From contig CAJTNL010000004.1 in NCBI GenBank assembly GCA_910577755.1, forward strand, positions 1 to 64,000: a stretch of 64,000 bases of DNA, in the 5' to 3' direction. The DNA comes from an uncultured Eubacteriales bacterium. Its GTDB lineage: Bacteria; Bacillota; Clostridia; Oscillospirales; Acutalibacteraceae. Numbering within the stretch: the stretch's first letter is position 1; the number at the start of each line of letters is the position of its first letter. The notes under the pieces were generated by a model that saw nothing but the letters and a program-made list of their open reading frames with translations, searched no databases and was not told where the DNA came from. The position numbers and the translations under genes were made by a program. Shown in pieces: positions 55,627-64,000 of the stretch.

Positions 55627-55755
55627 AATTTTCACCTCCTTTCTTTGTATTTCCTTATACCATATTTCCATTAAACACTTAAAAAATTTTTATATAAATT
55701 ATTTTACAGTGATATTTTATTTTGACATCATTTAGATTAGGAAACGAGTATAAAA

Positions 55756-56070
55756 ATGAAATGCGTTTTAAAATATCCCGAACAAGGAGTGCATTTATAT
55801 ATGTTGATCCAACCTACTTACCTTCCACAAGGAAAAAATATTTGTACTGGCAAGAAATCAAAGACGCAGATCACACTAAGCTATTATCATTGCTTCAGGA
55901 ACATCCTGAGAAAATTTTTCTTTCCGGTTATGATAATAAACTTTTTAATAAAATAATGCAGGGATAGGATAAGATTTTGGGGAAGTCACAGACAGAACGG
56001 GATATCACATATAGAAACACTATGGAAAAATTATAAGATTGGTCAAATGACAATAAAGAATAAGAAATAA
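55756..56070 (+). pseudogene. C-terminal remnant of a Dam-type DNA adenine methylase
   Basis: One frame reads FIYVDPTYLPSTRKKYLYW and then DADHTKLLSLLQEHPEKIFL, SGYDNKLFNKIMQG, ending at TAG 55965. This matches the catalytic DPPY block and following region of D12-class (Dam) N6-adenine methyltransferases (DPPYL..TRK.LY.....DAxHxxLL..L..H.GK..LSGYDN). A shifted frame then gives TERDITYR...NTME and NYKIGQMTIKNKK with a stop at 56068, the usual family C-terminus (family form xWxNYxIGQM). DPPY is changed to DPTY. It is a broken phage/ICE methylase. Confidence 0.7.
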
Positions 56071-56218
56071 TACCTGAAATAATAGCACTATTGCTCCATT
56101 AACAAATTTCAACCAATTCAAAATATCCCAAAAAATAATATTTTAACTATTATATCACAAAATATTACAAATACAACATATTTTTTCAATATAAAATGAA
56201 AAAAGAAGTTTTTTATAA

Positions 56219-56940
56219 AAACGGCTATATTAAATTTAAATCATGGCGCAGATCATCATTTGTGACCGCCTGTTTCATATAGCACTACTCGGATCTTTGC
56301 TCCCATGCCTTGTGCAACCGCACTACACAGCGAACATATCAAAATCTTCAAAAATTATATTAAAACCTTTGCAGCATTAGCGTTGCAGGTAACACTAATC
56401 GTTGTTTGCTGTGGGTCTGTATACCGAACTGGTTTTCACCAGATTTATCAACGGTTCTATCGGAATGCAGCATGGTGACTGGAGACTGCTGCTGTATTCC
56501 GTTACGCAGGTCAATCAGGAAACTGCCCGAAGAATTCGGCAGCGTTCCGGCCAAATTTACCAATCTCAATATCAAGATTAGCTAATTTCAGTAGGCTTTG
56601 ACAACACCTGTATTGCTCAATACGCCTGCGTGCGTTCCACCTACGGAGAACCCATAAAAAAGACGTACAAGGTAGTCAAAAGAAGTATCCATTTCTTATC
56701 CATGGCGGAACAAATACCGATACAGTGGTTATCGTAGAAATCTCCTATTGAAGCCATGTCTTATCAGACGCTTTGAAAAATCTTTCACTCCCTCGTCACA
56801 TAGCACGATATTCTGTCTTCGGGAGACGCCAGTGTTACGGTAGGGTTAGATCATGATATTCAGGAACATCCGAAAATTATGAATACCTTACCTGTAATAA
56901 ACAGACGGATAGTATAAGATTGGATAGTAAAATGATCTGG
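56219..56940 (+). pseudogene. Decayed mobile-element DNA (possible conjugation-gene fragments)
   Basis: Short frames separated by many stops: KNYIKTFAALALQVTLIVVC recalls a membrane segment of TrbL/VirB6-type conjugation proteins, then FDNTCIAQYACVRSTYGEPI and AEQIPIQW follow without recognisable family. Nothing intact. Confidence 0.3.
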
Positions 56941-57084
56941 CAAAGTATTTCAATAAGACTCCTTTATTTCTATAATTTACTAAATTTAGTTATATTTTAT
57001 TAAATATATCACGAAATTTCAACATAATAACCGTATATAATATATTGAATATTGGGCAGGGGTTTAAAGAATGCCTAACAAAAA

Positions 57085-57116
57085 AGCACAATACCACCAA
57101 ATGGCAGTATTGTGCT
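57085..57116. repeat. Hairpin AGCACAATAC/GTATTGTGCT
   Basis: 10-bp perfect arms with a 12-base loop, followed by GTCTTTTG. It is terminator-like, without a recognised upstream gene. Confidence 0.55.
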
Positions 57117-57252
57117 GTCTTTTGAAACGTACGTTTCATAAATATTTTTTATAGAGTATAGTGAACTAAATATAAAAACAAAAAAATTCATTAAAATATC
57201 AATAAAATCTCTTGATTATGGAAAAATTAGGGTATATTCAAAATGAGTAAAA

Positions 57253-57424
57253 TAAACACTCATAGCCCTGTTCTAAACGACCAATTCAAAACAAGGCTTG
57301 CACCATAGAAAGTACCAACCTACTTCTATGACTGACGAATGCCTATTGTGTGAGTTTAACACATTTATGATACATTTTCAAGTCTGTACTTTCTTTATGA
57401 CTAAGGAGTACAGGCTTTTGTTTT
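57253..57424 (+). ncRNA. Candidate structured small RNA followed by a terminator
   Basis: In a region without genes, three stems stack: GCCCTGTT (57265) with AACAAGGC (57290), CATAGAAAGTA (57304) with TACTTCTATG (57321), and an outer AAACACTCA (57254) with TGAGTTT (57351). A terminator-like stem AGTCTGTACT (57381) with AGTACAGGCT (57407) and TTTTGTTTT follows. No ORF lies inside. It could be a small RNA or a regulatory leader left without its gene; no known RNA family is recognised. Confidence 0.35.
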
Positions 57425-57448
57425 ACTATCATTGCACCTTGACAAATA

Positions 57449-57499
57449 ATAAGCCAAGACAAGTATTTAAATAAGGTTTAAATACTTGTCTTGGCTTAT
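57449..57499. repeat. Perfect 23-bp inverted repeat
   Basis: Arms 57449-57471 and 57477-57499 (ATAAGCCAAGACAAGTATTT plus AAA, and complement) with loop TAAGG. A stable hairpin in gene-free DNA, without a clear T run. Confidence 0.85.
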
Positions 57500-57688
57500 A
57501 CATAGCCGCTATATCATAGTAACGGTAACTCTCAAAACCTACAGGTACGGAATTGAAAACCTGTACCTGCGCTGACAAGTACCGCCAGACTTTGTCTTAC
57601 CCTCAGTTAGAAGGGATACTTTTCCACAGCAGTGATACAGCCGAGCTGCATATGATTAGAGCAACAACTATAATAGCTCGGATAGAGT

Positions 57689-57740
57689 TTATCATAGCGC
57701 TATACATTCAAGACACATTGAGTGCATAGCGCTATGATAA
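57689..57740. repeat. 15-bp inverted repeat next to tRNA-Arg(ACG)
   Basis: TTATCATAGCGCTAT (57689-57703) and its exact complement (57726-57740). TTATCAT occurs again at 57755-57761, just outside the tRNA 3' end at 57765. This may mark an old integration site. Confidence 0.65.
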
Positions 57741-57764
57741 GCTCCCAAAAGAACTTATCATGTA

Positions 57765-57841
57765 TGGCGTGCCTGAAGGGATTCGAACCCCTGACCTTTT
57801 GGTTCGTAGCCAAACACTCTATCCAGCTGAGCTACAGGCAC
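57765..57841 (-). tRNA. tRNA-Arg (anticodon ACG)
   Basis: Minus-strand cloverleaf: acceptor GTGCCTG/CAGGCAC, D arm GCTC/GAGT, anticodon loop CTACGAA (ACG) on stem TTTGG/CCAAA, T arm CAGGG-TTCGAAT-CCCTT, CCA encoded. The ACG anticodon is read as ICG for CGU/CGC/CGA. Confidence 0.97.
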
Positions 57842-57979
57842 AACTTATTTACAATATAAATTGCCTGTATATCATATCATAACTGCCTAAAAAAGACAAG
57901 CACTTTTTTGGGGCAGTTATATTTTTTCTGTTTTTATTATTTTTTTTTATTATAAATATGATTTTTTGTGCAAATTGTT

Positions 57980-59845
57980 TTATGCATCTGCCAGTAATAG
58001 AACAAACCCATAAGGGTTCAGCGTGAGCGTACCGTTCCGCATAGAGCCACCAAGTAATACCTTTGACCTCTCCCACTCCTTAGGTAAATACAGGCTTTTT
58101 GAAGCATTCTCTCGGTTGACTGCTACCAGCAATCTTTGTTTTTCATCCATACGCAAATATCCCAAGCAGCCATCTTCTGCGTAAAAAGGCTCAAAACCAC
58201 CCTGCTTCAGCACACCGCAGCTATGACGCATTCTTCCCAAACAGCGATACCAATGAATCAGCGCCATATCTTCATGCCCCCACGGATAGCACTCCCGGTT
58301 GAACGGATCACGGTAACCCTCCATACCAGCTTCATCTCCGTAATAAATACAAGGTATTCCCGGCAACGTATATTGCATCAATGAAGCCAGTTTTAACAAT
58401 GCAATTCCCTTTTCCCTCTGCTCATTGGAAAGCTTTTGCTTGCTTTGCCACTCACGGTCTTTCCCATTTAACGGCTTGCCGCCCAATATAGTTAAAATGC
58501 GTTCTGTATCATGTGTTCCAATGTGATTCATGAGCAGTGCAATAACATGGGGTGGATAATGCTCTAGCACCAACAGTATCTGTTCCATCATATCTGCAGG
58601 ACTGCGCCCTGTTAAATAACCGATGATAGCTTCCCGAAAAGGATAATTCATCACACTGTCCAGTTGTCCGCCCAACAAATATTTTCTGCGTTGCCCATAT
58701 GCTATTTTATTGGAGGCATCCTCCCAAACTTCCCCTAAAATCAACGCACTGCTATCTTCTTGCTTTGCCGCTTTTGTTACGTTATCTAAAAATATATCAG
58801 GTAATTCGTCTGCAACATCTAACCGCCAGCCGCTAGCTCCTGCTTTGAGCCACCTCTGTACAATACCGCTTTTGCCGTTTATATATGTATTGTACATCCC
58901 ATTTGTTTCATTGACATCAGGCAATGTGTCAAAATTCCACCAACATGCATAACGATCGGGCCACTGCATAAATTGATACCACTCATAATACGGTGATTCT
59001 TTAGACTGATACGCCCCTAATGTTTGATACCGACCCTCGCGGTTAAAATATATACTGTCACTGCCTGTATGGTTGAATACGCCATCTAATATAACACAAA
59101 TTCCCCTGCTTTTCGCCTGTTGACACAAACGTGTAAAGCCTGCGTTGGTTCCAAGAAGAGGATCTATTTTTGTATAATCAGCAGTATCATAGCGATGATT
59201 GGAATGCGCTTCAAAAATAGGATTGAGATAGATACATGTCACACCCAAACTTTGCAAATAATCCAGCTTTTGTATTACCCCCTCTAAATCGCCGCCGAAA
59301 TAATCAGAGTTTGTAATCTTTCCCTGCAGGTCAGGCTTCCATACCGGCTGTTCGCCCCATCTGCTGTGTAAATAACGATCCTTAGGGACATGCTTCTTTT
59401 GGAGTCCAGAGCAATAAAAGCGGTCGGGAAAAATTTGATACATAATTCCGCCCATCAACCAATCCGGTGCTTGTGTTTGCGCCTTATATACCGTCAGCTG
59501 CCAGCATATTCCCTCTGGAGTATTGGGCTCGTCAATACCTCCCTGACCTCCAAAACGACGTGTAACTCCCAGCGTACCTCTCCATGTATCAATGGCAAAG
59601 CGATAAAAATAAAGTCCTGCCTGATCCGGTACAAAATCGCATTCCCACCATTCGTAGTCATGTCCGCACATACCGCACCAAAACAGGTTTAAAGTATATG
59701 CCTGTTTGGTGAAATCCTCGTTTACAATCAGCCGTGCTGCACTGCATTTCAATGTACGGGGAACTAAAATTTTGAAATGGATATTTGTTTTTTCCTGTAC
59801 GGCTCCAGTTGGATTGCGATAAACAGGATTTCTGGAATCAAACAT
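57980..59845 (-). CDS. GH13 alpha-amylase-family enzyme (neopullulanase/cyclomaltodextrinase-like)
   Basis: A 621-residue cytoplasmic glucanase. The N-terminal 120 residues form a starch-binding-like beta domain (WWECDFVPDQAGLYFYRFAI). The barrel shows YLNPIFEAHSNHRYDTADY, VILDGVFNHTGSD, the nucleophile Asp343 in GWRLDVADE, acid Glu372 in LILGEVWED and Asp446 in HIGTHDTERI. Ends with a short beta domain. ATG 59845 has GGAGAG six bases upstream. It lies 66 bases downstream of glycogen phosphorylase on the same strand, so both probably break down alpha-glucans together. Exact specificity is not certain. Confidence 0.92.
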   Translation of the reverse strand: MFDSRNPVYRNPTGAVQEKTNIHFKILVPRTLKCSAARLIVNEDFTKQAYTLNLFWCGMCGHDYEWWECDFVPDQAGLYFYRFAIDTWRGTLGVTRRFGGQGGIDEPNTPEGICWQLTVYKAQTQAPDWLMGGIMYQIFPDRFYCSGLQKKHVPKDRYLHSRWGEQPVWKPDLQGKITNSDYFGGDLEGVIQKLDYLQSLGVTCIYLNPIFEAHSNHRYDTADYTKIDPLLGTNAGFTRLCQQAKSRGICVILDGVFNHTGSDSIYFNREGRYQTLGAYQSKESPYYEWYQFMQWPDRYACWWNFDTLPDVNETNGMYNTYINGKSGIVQRWLKAGASGWRLDVADELPDIFLDNVTKAAKQEDSSALILGEVWEDASNKIAYGQRRKYLLGGQLDSVMNYPFREAIIGYLTGRSPADMMEQILLVLEHYPPHVIALLMNHIGTHDTERILTILGGKPLNGKDREWQSKQKLSNEQREKGIALLKLASLMQYTLPGIPCIYYGDEAGMEGYRDPFNRECYPWGHEDMALIHWYRCLGRMRHSCGVLKQGGFEPFYAEDGCLGYLRMDEKQRLLVAVNRENASKSLYLPKEWERSKVLLGGSMRNGTLTLNPYGFVLLLADA

Positions 59846-59911
59846 AAGCATCTCTCCCAAAAGAGCAGGTATACCATTTATTACTGCACAATAACATTCA
59901 GATCATATCTC

Positions 59912-62374
59912 TTATTTTATTTTGTCTGTATCTGAAACCCTTGGTTTTACAACGCTTTTCACAGCCGGATTTTGCGGTACAGGCGCTGCTCCCCAGACGT
60001 TTTTTGCATATTCACCAATGGCACGATCCGCCGCAAAGCGACCTGCGCCTGCAATATTTACCAGCGCCATTTGATTCCACTTGTATCTGTCTCCATATAG
60101 TTTTTCGGCTTTTCGGTGAACTTTGCTGTAAGAATCAAAGTCTGCCAGCACCATATAAGGATCCTTATGGATAAGAGAATCGGCAATATCATAAAATTCG
60201 CAGCCGTTGATGCCCGACCGCATTTCATCTACCGCCTGTCTGATGGTCGGATGATTTTCGTAGAATAATTTTGACTGATAGCCGTTTTTCTCCAAAGATT
60301 GTACCTCTGGGGTTGTCATGCCAAACAACAACATATTTTCGTCGCCTACTATCTGGTGAATCTCTACATTTGCACCGTCTAATGTGCCGAGCGTAATAGC
60401 GCCGTTAATCATAAATTTCATATTGCCAGTACCGGACGCCTCAGTACCAGCAAGTGAAATCTGCTGGCTGATGTCTGCCGCAGGAATCATTAATTCCGCC
60501 AAAGTGACACGGTAGTCCTCCAAATACACCACCTTTATTTTACCATTTACTCTCGGGTCATTGTTAATAACCTCGCCCAATTCTACAATAAAGCGAATCA
60601 TTTGCTTTGCAAAGTAGTAGCCCGGAGCAGCCTTTGCGCCAAATATATAGGTATGAGGCGTAAAATCAGCATTTGGATTCTCTCTGAGCCACTGGTAAAC
60701 AGCCAGAATATGCAGCGCGTTTAAATGCTGCCGCTTATATTCGTGCATCCGTTTCACCTGTACGTCAAAAATAGAGTCAGGGTCAACTTGAATGTGATTG
60801 TACTTTTTGATATACGCTGCCAAACGCTGCTTGTTATCATATTTAATGGAAGCTAATTTTTCCAGAACAGCTTTATCATTTTGAAAAGCCATAAATTTTG
60901 ACAGCTCATTGGCGTCATAAATATAACTGTCGCCAATCGTTTCAGTTAAAAATGCCGCCAACGCAGGGTTGGACTGATTTAGCCAGCGGCGGTGGGCAAT
61001 GCCATTTGTGACATTTTGAAACTTTTGCGGCATAACATGATAAAAATCTTTAAAAACAGTTTCTTTTAAAATACCGCTGTGCAACTGTGAAACACCATTT
61101 ACAGAATGACTTGCAACCACTGCCAAATTAGCCATTTTTACAAAGCCGTCATTGAGAGGAGCCATACGACCTACCTGGTAACCGTCTATGCCCTTTTGAT
61201 GCATTTCATCACAGAAGCGGCGGTTAATTTCCTCAATAATTTGATAAATACGGGGCAGCCGCATTTGAAACAGATCAATCCCCCAACATTCCAACGCTTC
61301 TTGCATAACGGTATGGTTGGTATAAGCAATGGTACGCGTAACAATATTCCATGCGGCGTCCCAGCCATAACCGCACTCGTCAAGCATAATACGCATCATC
61401 TCCGGTACGGCAAGCACCGGATGGGTATCGTTTAAATGAATTGCCGCAAGCTCCGGTAAATTATCAAGAGATTTGTAAGAAAACAAGTGCCGGCGAATAA
61501 TATCCTGAATGGTTGCCGATACCAGAAAATATTGCTGGGTCAACCGCAGGCTTTTACCTTCTACGTGATTATCTCCCGGATAAAGCACCTTTGTTATGGC
61601 TTCTGCCAAAGCATTTTGTTCCATAGCGCGCAAATAATCGCCGTCGTTAAACAGCTTCATATCAAAATCGGCAGATTTGGCTTTCCAAATACGTAATACG
61701 CTTACACCTCTTCCGTCCATTCCAGCCACATACATATCATAAGGCACAGCAATCACTTTTTTATAATCCTTGTGATTCACCATATGATATTGATGATTCC
61801 ACGATTCTTCCACAAATCCGTCAAAATGCACCTCTACCGCTCTATCATATTGGGGCGTCATCCATACTTTTCCACCCGGCAGCCACAGATCGGGCAATTC
61901 TGTTTGCCAGCCATCCACCAGTTTTTGATGAAAAATACCGTACTCATAACGTAGCGAGTACCCCATAGCTGGATACCCGCCCGTTGCAAGCGCATCTAAA
62001 AAACAGGCGGCTAAACGTCCTAATCCACCGTTGCCCAAACCTGCATCCGGCTCCTGCTCGTACAAATTTTCCAGCTTTACGCCAAAATAGTTAAGCGCCT
62101 GACGGAAATCATCTTCAAGACCTAAATTAAACAAATTATTTTTTAGAGAACGACCCATTAAAAATTCCATACAAAGATAATAAATTTTTTTTGTTTTAGT
62201 CTGTTGTCCCCGAGTGTTGAATGCAGCGTGCTTTTCCATAAGAATTTCTTTTACAATAAGCGCAACAGCCTTATAATATTGCAAGTCGCTTGCAGTTTCT
62301 ACCCTCTCGCCAAACTGATGGGTTATCTTTTCTTCTATGCTCAACAGTATTTTTTCAACGTGTTTATTATTCAT
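59912..62374 (-). CDS. glgP: Glycogen/alpha-glucan phosphorylase
   Basis: An 820-residue PLP enzyme releasing glucose-1-phosphate from glycogen or maltodextrin. Seen: EPDAGLGNGGLGRLAACFLD, ATGGYPAMGYSLRYEYGIF, AIHLNDTHPVLAVPEMMRI, KVVYLEDYRVTLAELMIPAA, and the PLP lysine in EASGTGNMKFMINGAITLGT. The length matches the family (about 800-840). ATG 62374 is preceded by GGGGGG with an 8-base gap. Glucose-1-P enters glycolysis through the phosphoglucomutase at 45013. It lies upstream of the GH13 gene. Confidence 0.97.
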   Translation of the reverse strand: MNNKHVEKILLSIEEKITHQFGERVETASDLQYYKAVALIVKEILMEKHAAFNTRGQQTKTKKIYYLCMEFLMGRSLKNNLFNLGLEDDFRQALNYFGVKLENLYEQEPDAGLGNGGLGRLAACFLDALATGGYPAMGYSLRYEYGIFHQKLVDGWQTELPDLWLPGGKVWMTPQYDRAVEVHFDGFVEESWNHQYHMVNHKDYKKVIAVPYDMYVAGMDGRGVSVLRIWKAKSADFDMKLFNDGDYLRAMEQNALAEAITKVLYPGDNHVEGKSLRLTQQYFLVSATIQDIIRRHLFSYKSLDNLPELAAIHLNDTHPVLAVPEMMRIMLDECGYGWDAAWNIVTRTIAYTNHTVMQEALECWGIDLFQMRLPRIYQIIEEINRRFCDEMHQKGIDGYQVGRMAPLNDGFVKMANLAVVASHSVNGVSQLHSGILKETVFKDFYHVMPQKFQNVTNGIAHRRWLNQSNPALAAFLTETIGDSYIYDANELSKFMAFQNDKAVLEKLASIKYDNKQRLAAYIKKYNHIQVDPDSIFDVQVKRMHEYKRQHLNALHILAVYQWLRENPNADFTPHTYIFGAKAAPGYYFAKQMIRFIVELGEVINNDPRVNGKIKVVYLEDYRVTLAELMIPAADISQQISLAGTEASGTGNMKFMINGAITLGTLDGANVEIHQIVGDENMLLFGMTTPEVQSLEKNGYQSKLFYENHPTIRQAVDEMRSGINGCEFYDIADSLIHKDPYMVLADFDSYSKVHRKAEKLYGDRYKWNQMALVNIAGAGRFAADRAIGEYAKNVWGAAPVPQNPAVKSVVKPRVSDTDKIK

Positions 62375-62748
62375 GTTGTTGCCCCCCAAAAACAAACGGA
62401 TGGTCCGATTTTTATGAATATTTATGTTCAGTATATACTAAATCCAGCCTTATTTCAACTATAAGGCGCCTCACAAAACCCATATAAAAAAGCTGTACAA
62501 ACAACGTATTTACAAGGTTTGATATAAAGCCATTTACTTTCAAAGACATTTTATAACTGTACAAAAACAATGTGGCTTTGTGCATTTTATCTAAAATTTG
62601 TTTATTAGTAAAAAAGCTATTTTTAAAAATATAAAAACAAATTTGTAATAACTGCAATATGCCTAAAAATATAGAAAACCCTTTTAAATACATCTGTTTT
62701 ATACTATAATAGAATATATTACATACTTTGACAATAAGGAGGAGTCTC
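62375..62748. other. Divergent promoter region between glgP and zapA
   Basis: No gene supported: the open minus-strand frame here overlaps zapA and lacks a ribosome site. AT-rich; contains both promoters, but no clear -35/-10 stands out. Confidence 0.5.
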
Positions 62749-63621
62749 ATGGGCAAAACCAAAGTAAAATTACGGATTTGCGACATAGATTGTACCATTA
62801 CCAGTGACGACAGTGAAGAATACGTACGTACCATAAGCAAAGAAATTGACCGGTCAATTTCGGATGTTTTAAAAAAAAATGACCGCATCTCCTTATCAAT
62901 GGCAGCGATTATTACCGCTATGACCTATTGCGACGAATCCATTAAAACAAAAAACAAACTTGCAGAATTAACAGCCGCTAAAAAAAGTATGGCGAGCACA
63001 TACGACCAATTAAAAAAGGAAGCTGATTTTGCACAGACGCAGGTGGAACAATTACGCGCTGAGCTGCAGACGCTTCAAACCTTATTAACCCGGAATCAAA
63101 ATTCCGAACATATACCTGTTCAAGATATGGTCATGCGTTGTATCAATGGACAAACAACCTATGTACCGAAAACGCTTACAGACAATCAAAAGGCAAATTT
63201 GTTCGATGTACCGGCTGTAAAGCCAACCTGCGTGGAAGACGCTCATACCTTAGAGGAACTTTGCCGCTCCATTAACACAAACGAACCGCAACCCACAAAG
63301 GACAATTCTACAGTAAATAACTCGGAGAACAAAGCAGCGCAGCATTTATCACAACCTGAAGCAATGCTGCAATCACAGCTAACAGAAAAACACGGCAAAC
63401 AAAGTCGCCACAAAAAGAAACAGCAAAAAATGGCGCAAAAAGAACGCCGTAAGCAAGATGCACACCAGATTCCGCACGCTTCTCCAACACAGCGCGCAGA
63501 ACCGCCTGCTTCAGAGGTGCTAACCGGTCATTTTACAAGACCAAAGTCACCCATTGAGCCCGAGCCTGTCTCCGACGACACATTTATCGGCTATTTTCAA
63601 GAACATGAGAGCCCAACATAA
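62749..63621 (+). CDS. zapA: ZapA-like cell-division protein with long C-terminal tail
   Basis: A 290-residue protein. The first 95 residues form a ZapA domain (KVKLRICDIDCTITSDDSEE; VRTISKEIDRSISDVLKKN), continuing as a coiled coil (KSMASTYDQLKKEADFAQTQ) to about residue 125. ZapA bundles FtsZ filaments. The rest (150-290) is polar and probably disordered, with basic runs (RHKKKQQKMAQKERRKQ). Usual ZapA is about 90 residues; long tails are known in clostridia. AAGGAGGAG precedes the ATG. The U32 peptidase gene follows. Confidence 0.85.
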   Translation: MGKTKVKLRICDIDCTITSDDSEEYVRTISKEIDRSISDVLKKNDRISLSMAAIITAMTYCDESIKTKNKLAELTAAKKSMASTYDQLKKEADFAQTQVEQLRAELQTLQTLLTRNQNSEHIPVQDMVMRCINGQTTYVPKTLTDNQKANLFDVPAVKPTCVEDAHTLEELCRSINTNEPQPTKDNSTVNNSENKAAQHLSQPEAMLQSQLTEKHGKQSRHKKKQQKMAQKERRKQDAHQIPHASPTQRAEPPASEVLTGHFTRPKSPIEPEPVSDDTFIGYFQEHESPT

Positions 63622-63637
63622 ACAGCGTTATTTTTAA

Positions 63638-63664
63638 ACACTCCCTAAAAGGGAGTGTATTTTA
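63638..63664 (+). terminator. Intrinsic terminator of zapA
   Basis: ACACTCCC (63638) pairs with GGGAGTGT (63651), followed by ATTTTAC. Confidence 0.75.
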
Positions 63665-63703
63665 CAATGCAAATACTTGTACGGAACAAAGAAAGGACGA
63701 TAC

Positions 63704-64000
63704 ATGAAACAACAAGAACTGGAACTACTAGCGCCTGCCGGGTCGTGGGACTCATTGCAAGCCGCTGTACGCAGCGGTGCAAACGCCGTATATTTAGGGG
63801 GAAATTTATTCAGCGCCAGAGCGGCCGCAAAAAACTTTGACAACGACACTTTAAAAGAAGCGGTTATTTACTGTCACGGCCGCGGTGTAAAAGTATATCT
63901 GGCCATTAACACCCTGTTGCTCAATCACGAGTTGCAACAGGCATTAGACTTTGCGGAATATGCTTGCAGTTTACCAGTAGACGCTATTATTATACAAGAT
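63704..64000 (+). CDS. Peptidase U32 family protein, N-terminal 99 residues (runs off the window)
   Basis: The frame starts MKQQELELLAPAGSWDSLQA after GAAAGGACGATAC and is open to the edge. LLAPAGxxxxLxAAVxxGANAVYLGG is the hallmark start of U32 proteins (YrrN/YrrO, RlhA-type). Many are RNA-hydroxylation or collagenase-like proteins. In Firmicutes the gene often follows zapA, which supports the call. The C-terminal signature region is outside the window. Confidence 0.9.
   Translation, partial: MKQQELELLAPAGSWDSLQAAVRSGANAVYLGGNLFSARAAAKNFDNDTLKEAVIYCHGRGVKVYLAINTLLLNHELQQALDFAEYACSLPVDAIIIQD

Noticed and set aside
62412..62888. 158-residue minus-strand frame
   Set aside because: Overlaps the well-supported zapA start and has no ribosome site or domain.

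Overview
The window looks like a low-GC Gram-positive chromosome of the class Clostridia, probably a gut-type member of the Oscillospirales/Ruminococcaceae group. This is an inference from gene content and style: a LexA regulator, FtsW/PBP and VanW-type envelope proteins, InlB-type repeat surface proteins, a class B sortase, a ThiI/cysteine desulfurase pair, glycogen phosphorylase, strong GGAGG ribosome sites and many TTG starts. No rRNA genes or CRISPR arrays are visible. There are two tRNA-Arg genes (anticodons CCG and ACG).

The left edge (1-5.7 kb) is accessory DNA. It holds a polymorphic-toxin-like gene broken by two in-frame stops, its coiled-coil partner gene, the tail of a tyrosine recombinase, and an intact single-chain restriction-modification enzyme in which nuclease, methylase and target-recognition parts are fused. 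It ends at rlmD, whose C-terminal extension is split off by a one-base frameshift in an A7 run.

From 7.7 to 34.5 kb the genes are mostly housekeeping and envelope functions: a secreted beta-carbonic anhydrase, a large repeat surface protein split by a one-base frameshift, a GT4/PlsC lipid pair, a 2-hydroxyacid dehydrogenase divergent from a hexapeptide-repeat protein, pyridoxal-type kinase, an FHA-FtsW fusion overlapping a penicillin-binding protein, thioredoxin, acetate-type transporter, PI-PLC, malic enzyme, HtrA, sortase B, CinA, ThiI plus cysteine desulfurase, and a diacylglycerol glucosyltransferase-like enzyme. From 34.7 to 43.3 kb follow VanW, a GT2 enzyme, glutamine-dependent NAD synthetase (preceded by a possible H-type pseudoknot), citrate synthase, MtnN and LexA with a candidate operator over its -35 box.

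At 43.7-44.4 kb and again at 55.5 kb there are three tiny genes encoding 43-45-residue peptides with the same kind of leader (MKxFNxMxE...M.KxNGG) and a hydrophobic glycine-rich core. They look like bacteriocin-type double-glycine peptides. Each is alone, two end in unusually long palindromic terminators, and no processing transporter is in the window. This is the most promising undescribed element here.

From 45 to 54 kb are phosphoglucomutase, a YfcE-type phosphodiesterase, a three-gene cluster of unknown function, a membrane protein, proBA, an isochorismatase-family hydrolase and a lipoprotein. The stretch 54.4-57.7 kb is a graveyard of mobile-element genes (including a Dam-type methylase remnant) with several large inverted repeats and a candidate small RNA, bounded by tRNA-Arg(ACG). 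The right end carries a GH13 amylase-family enzyme and glycogen phosphorylase (alpha-glucan breakdown), then zapA and the start of a U32 peptidase gene.
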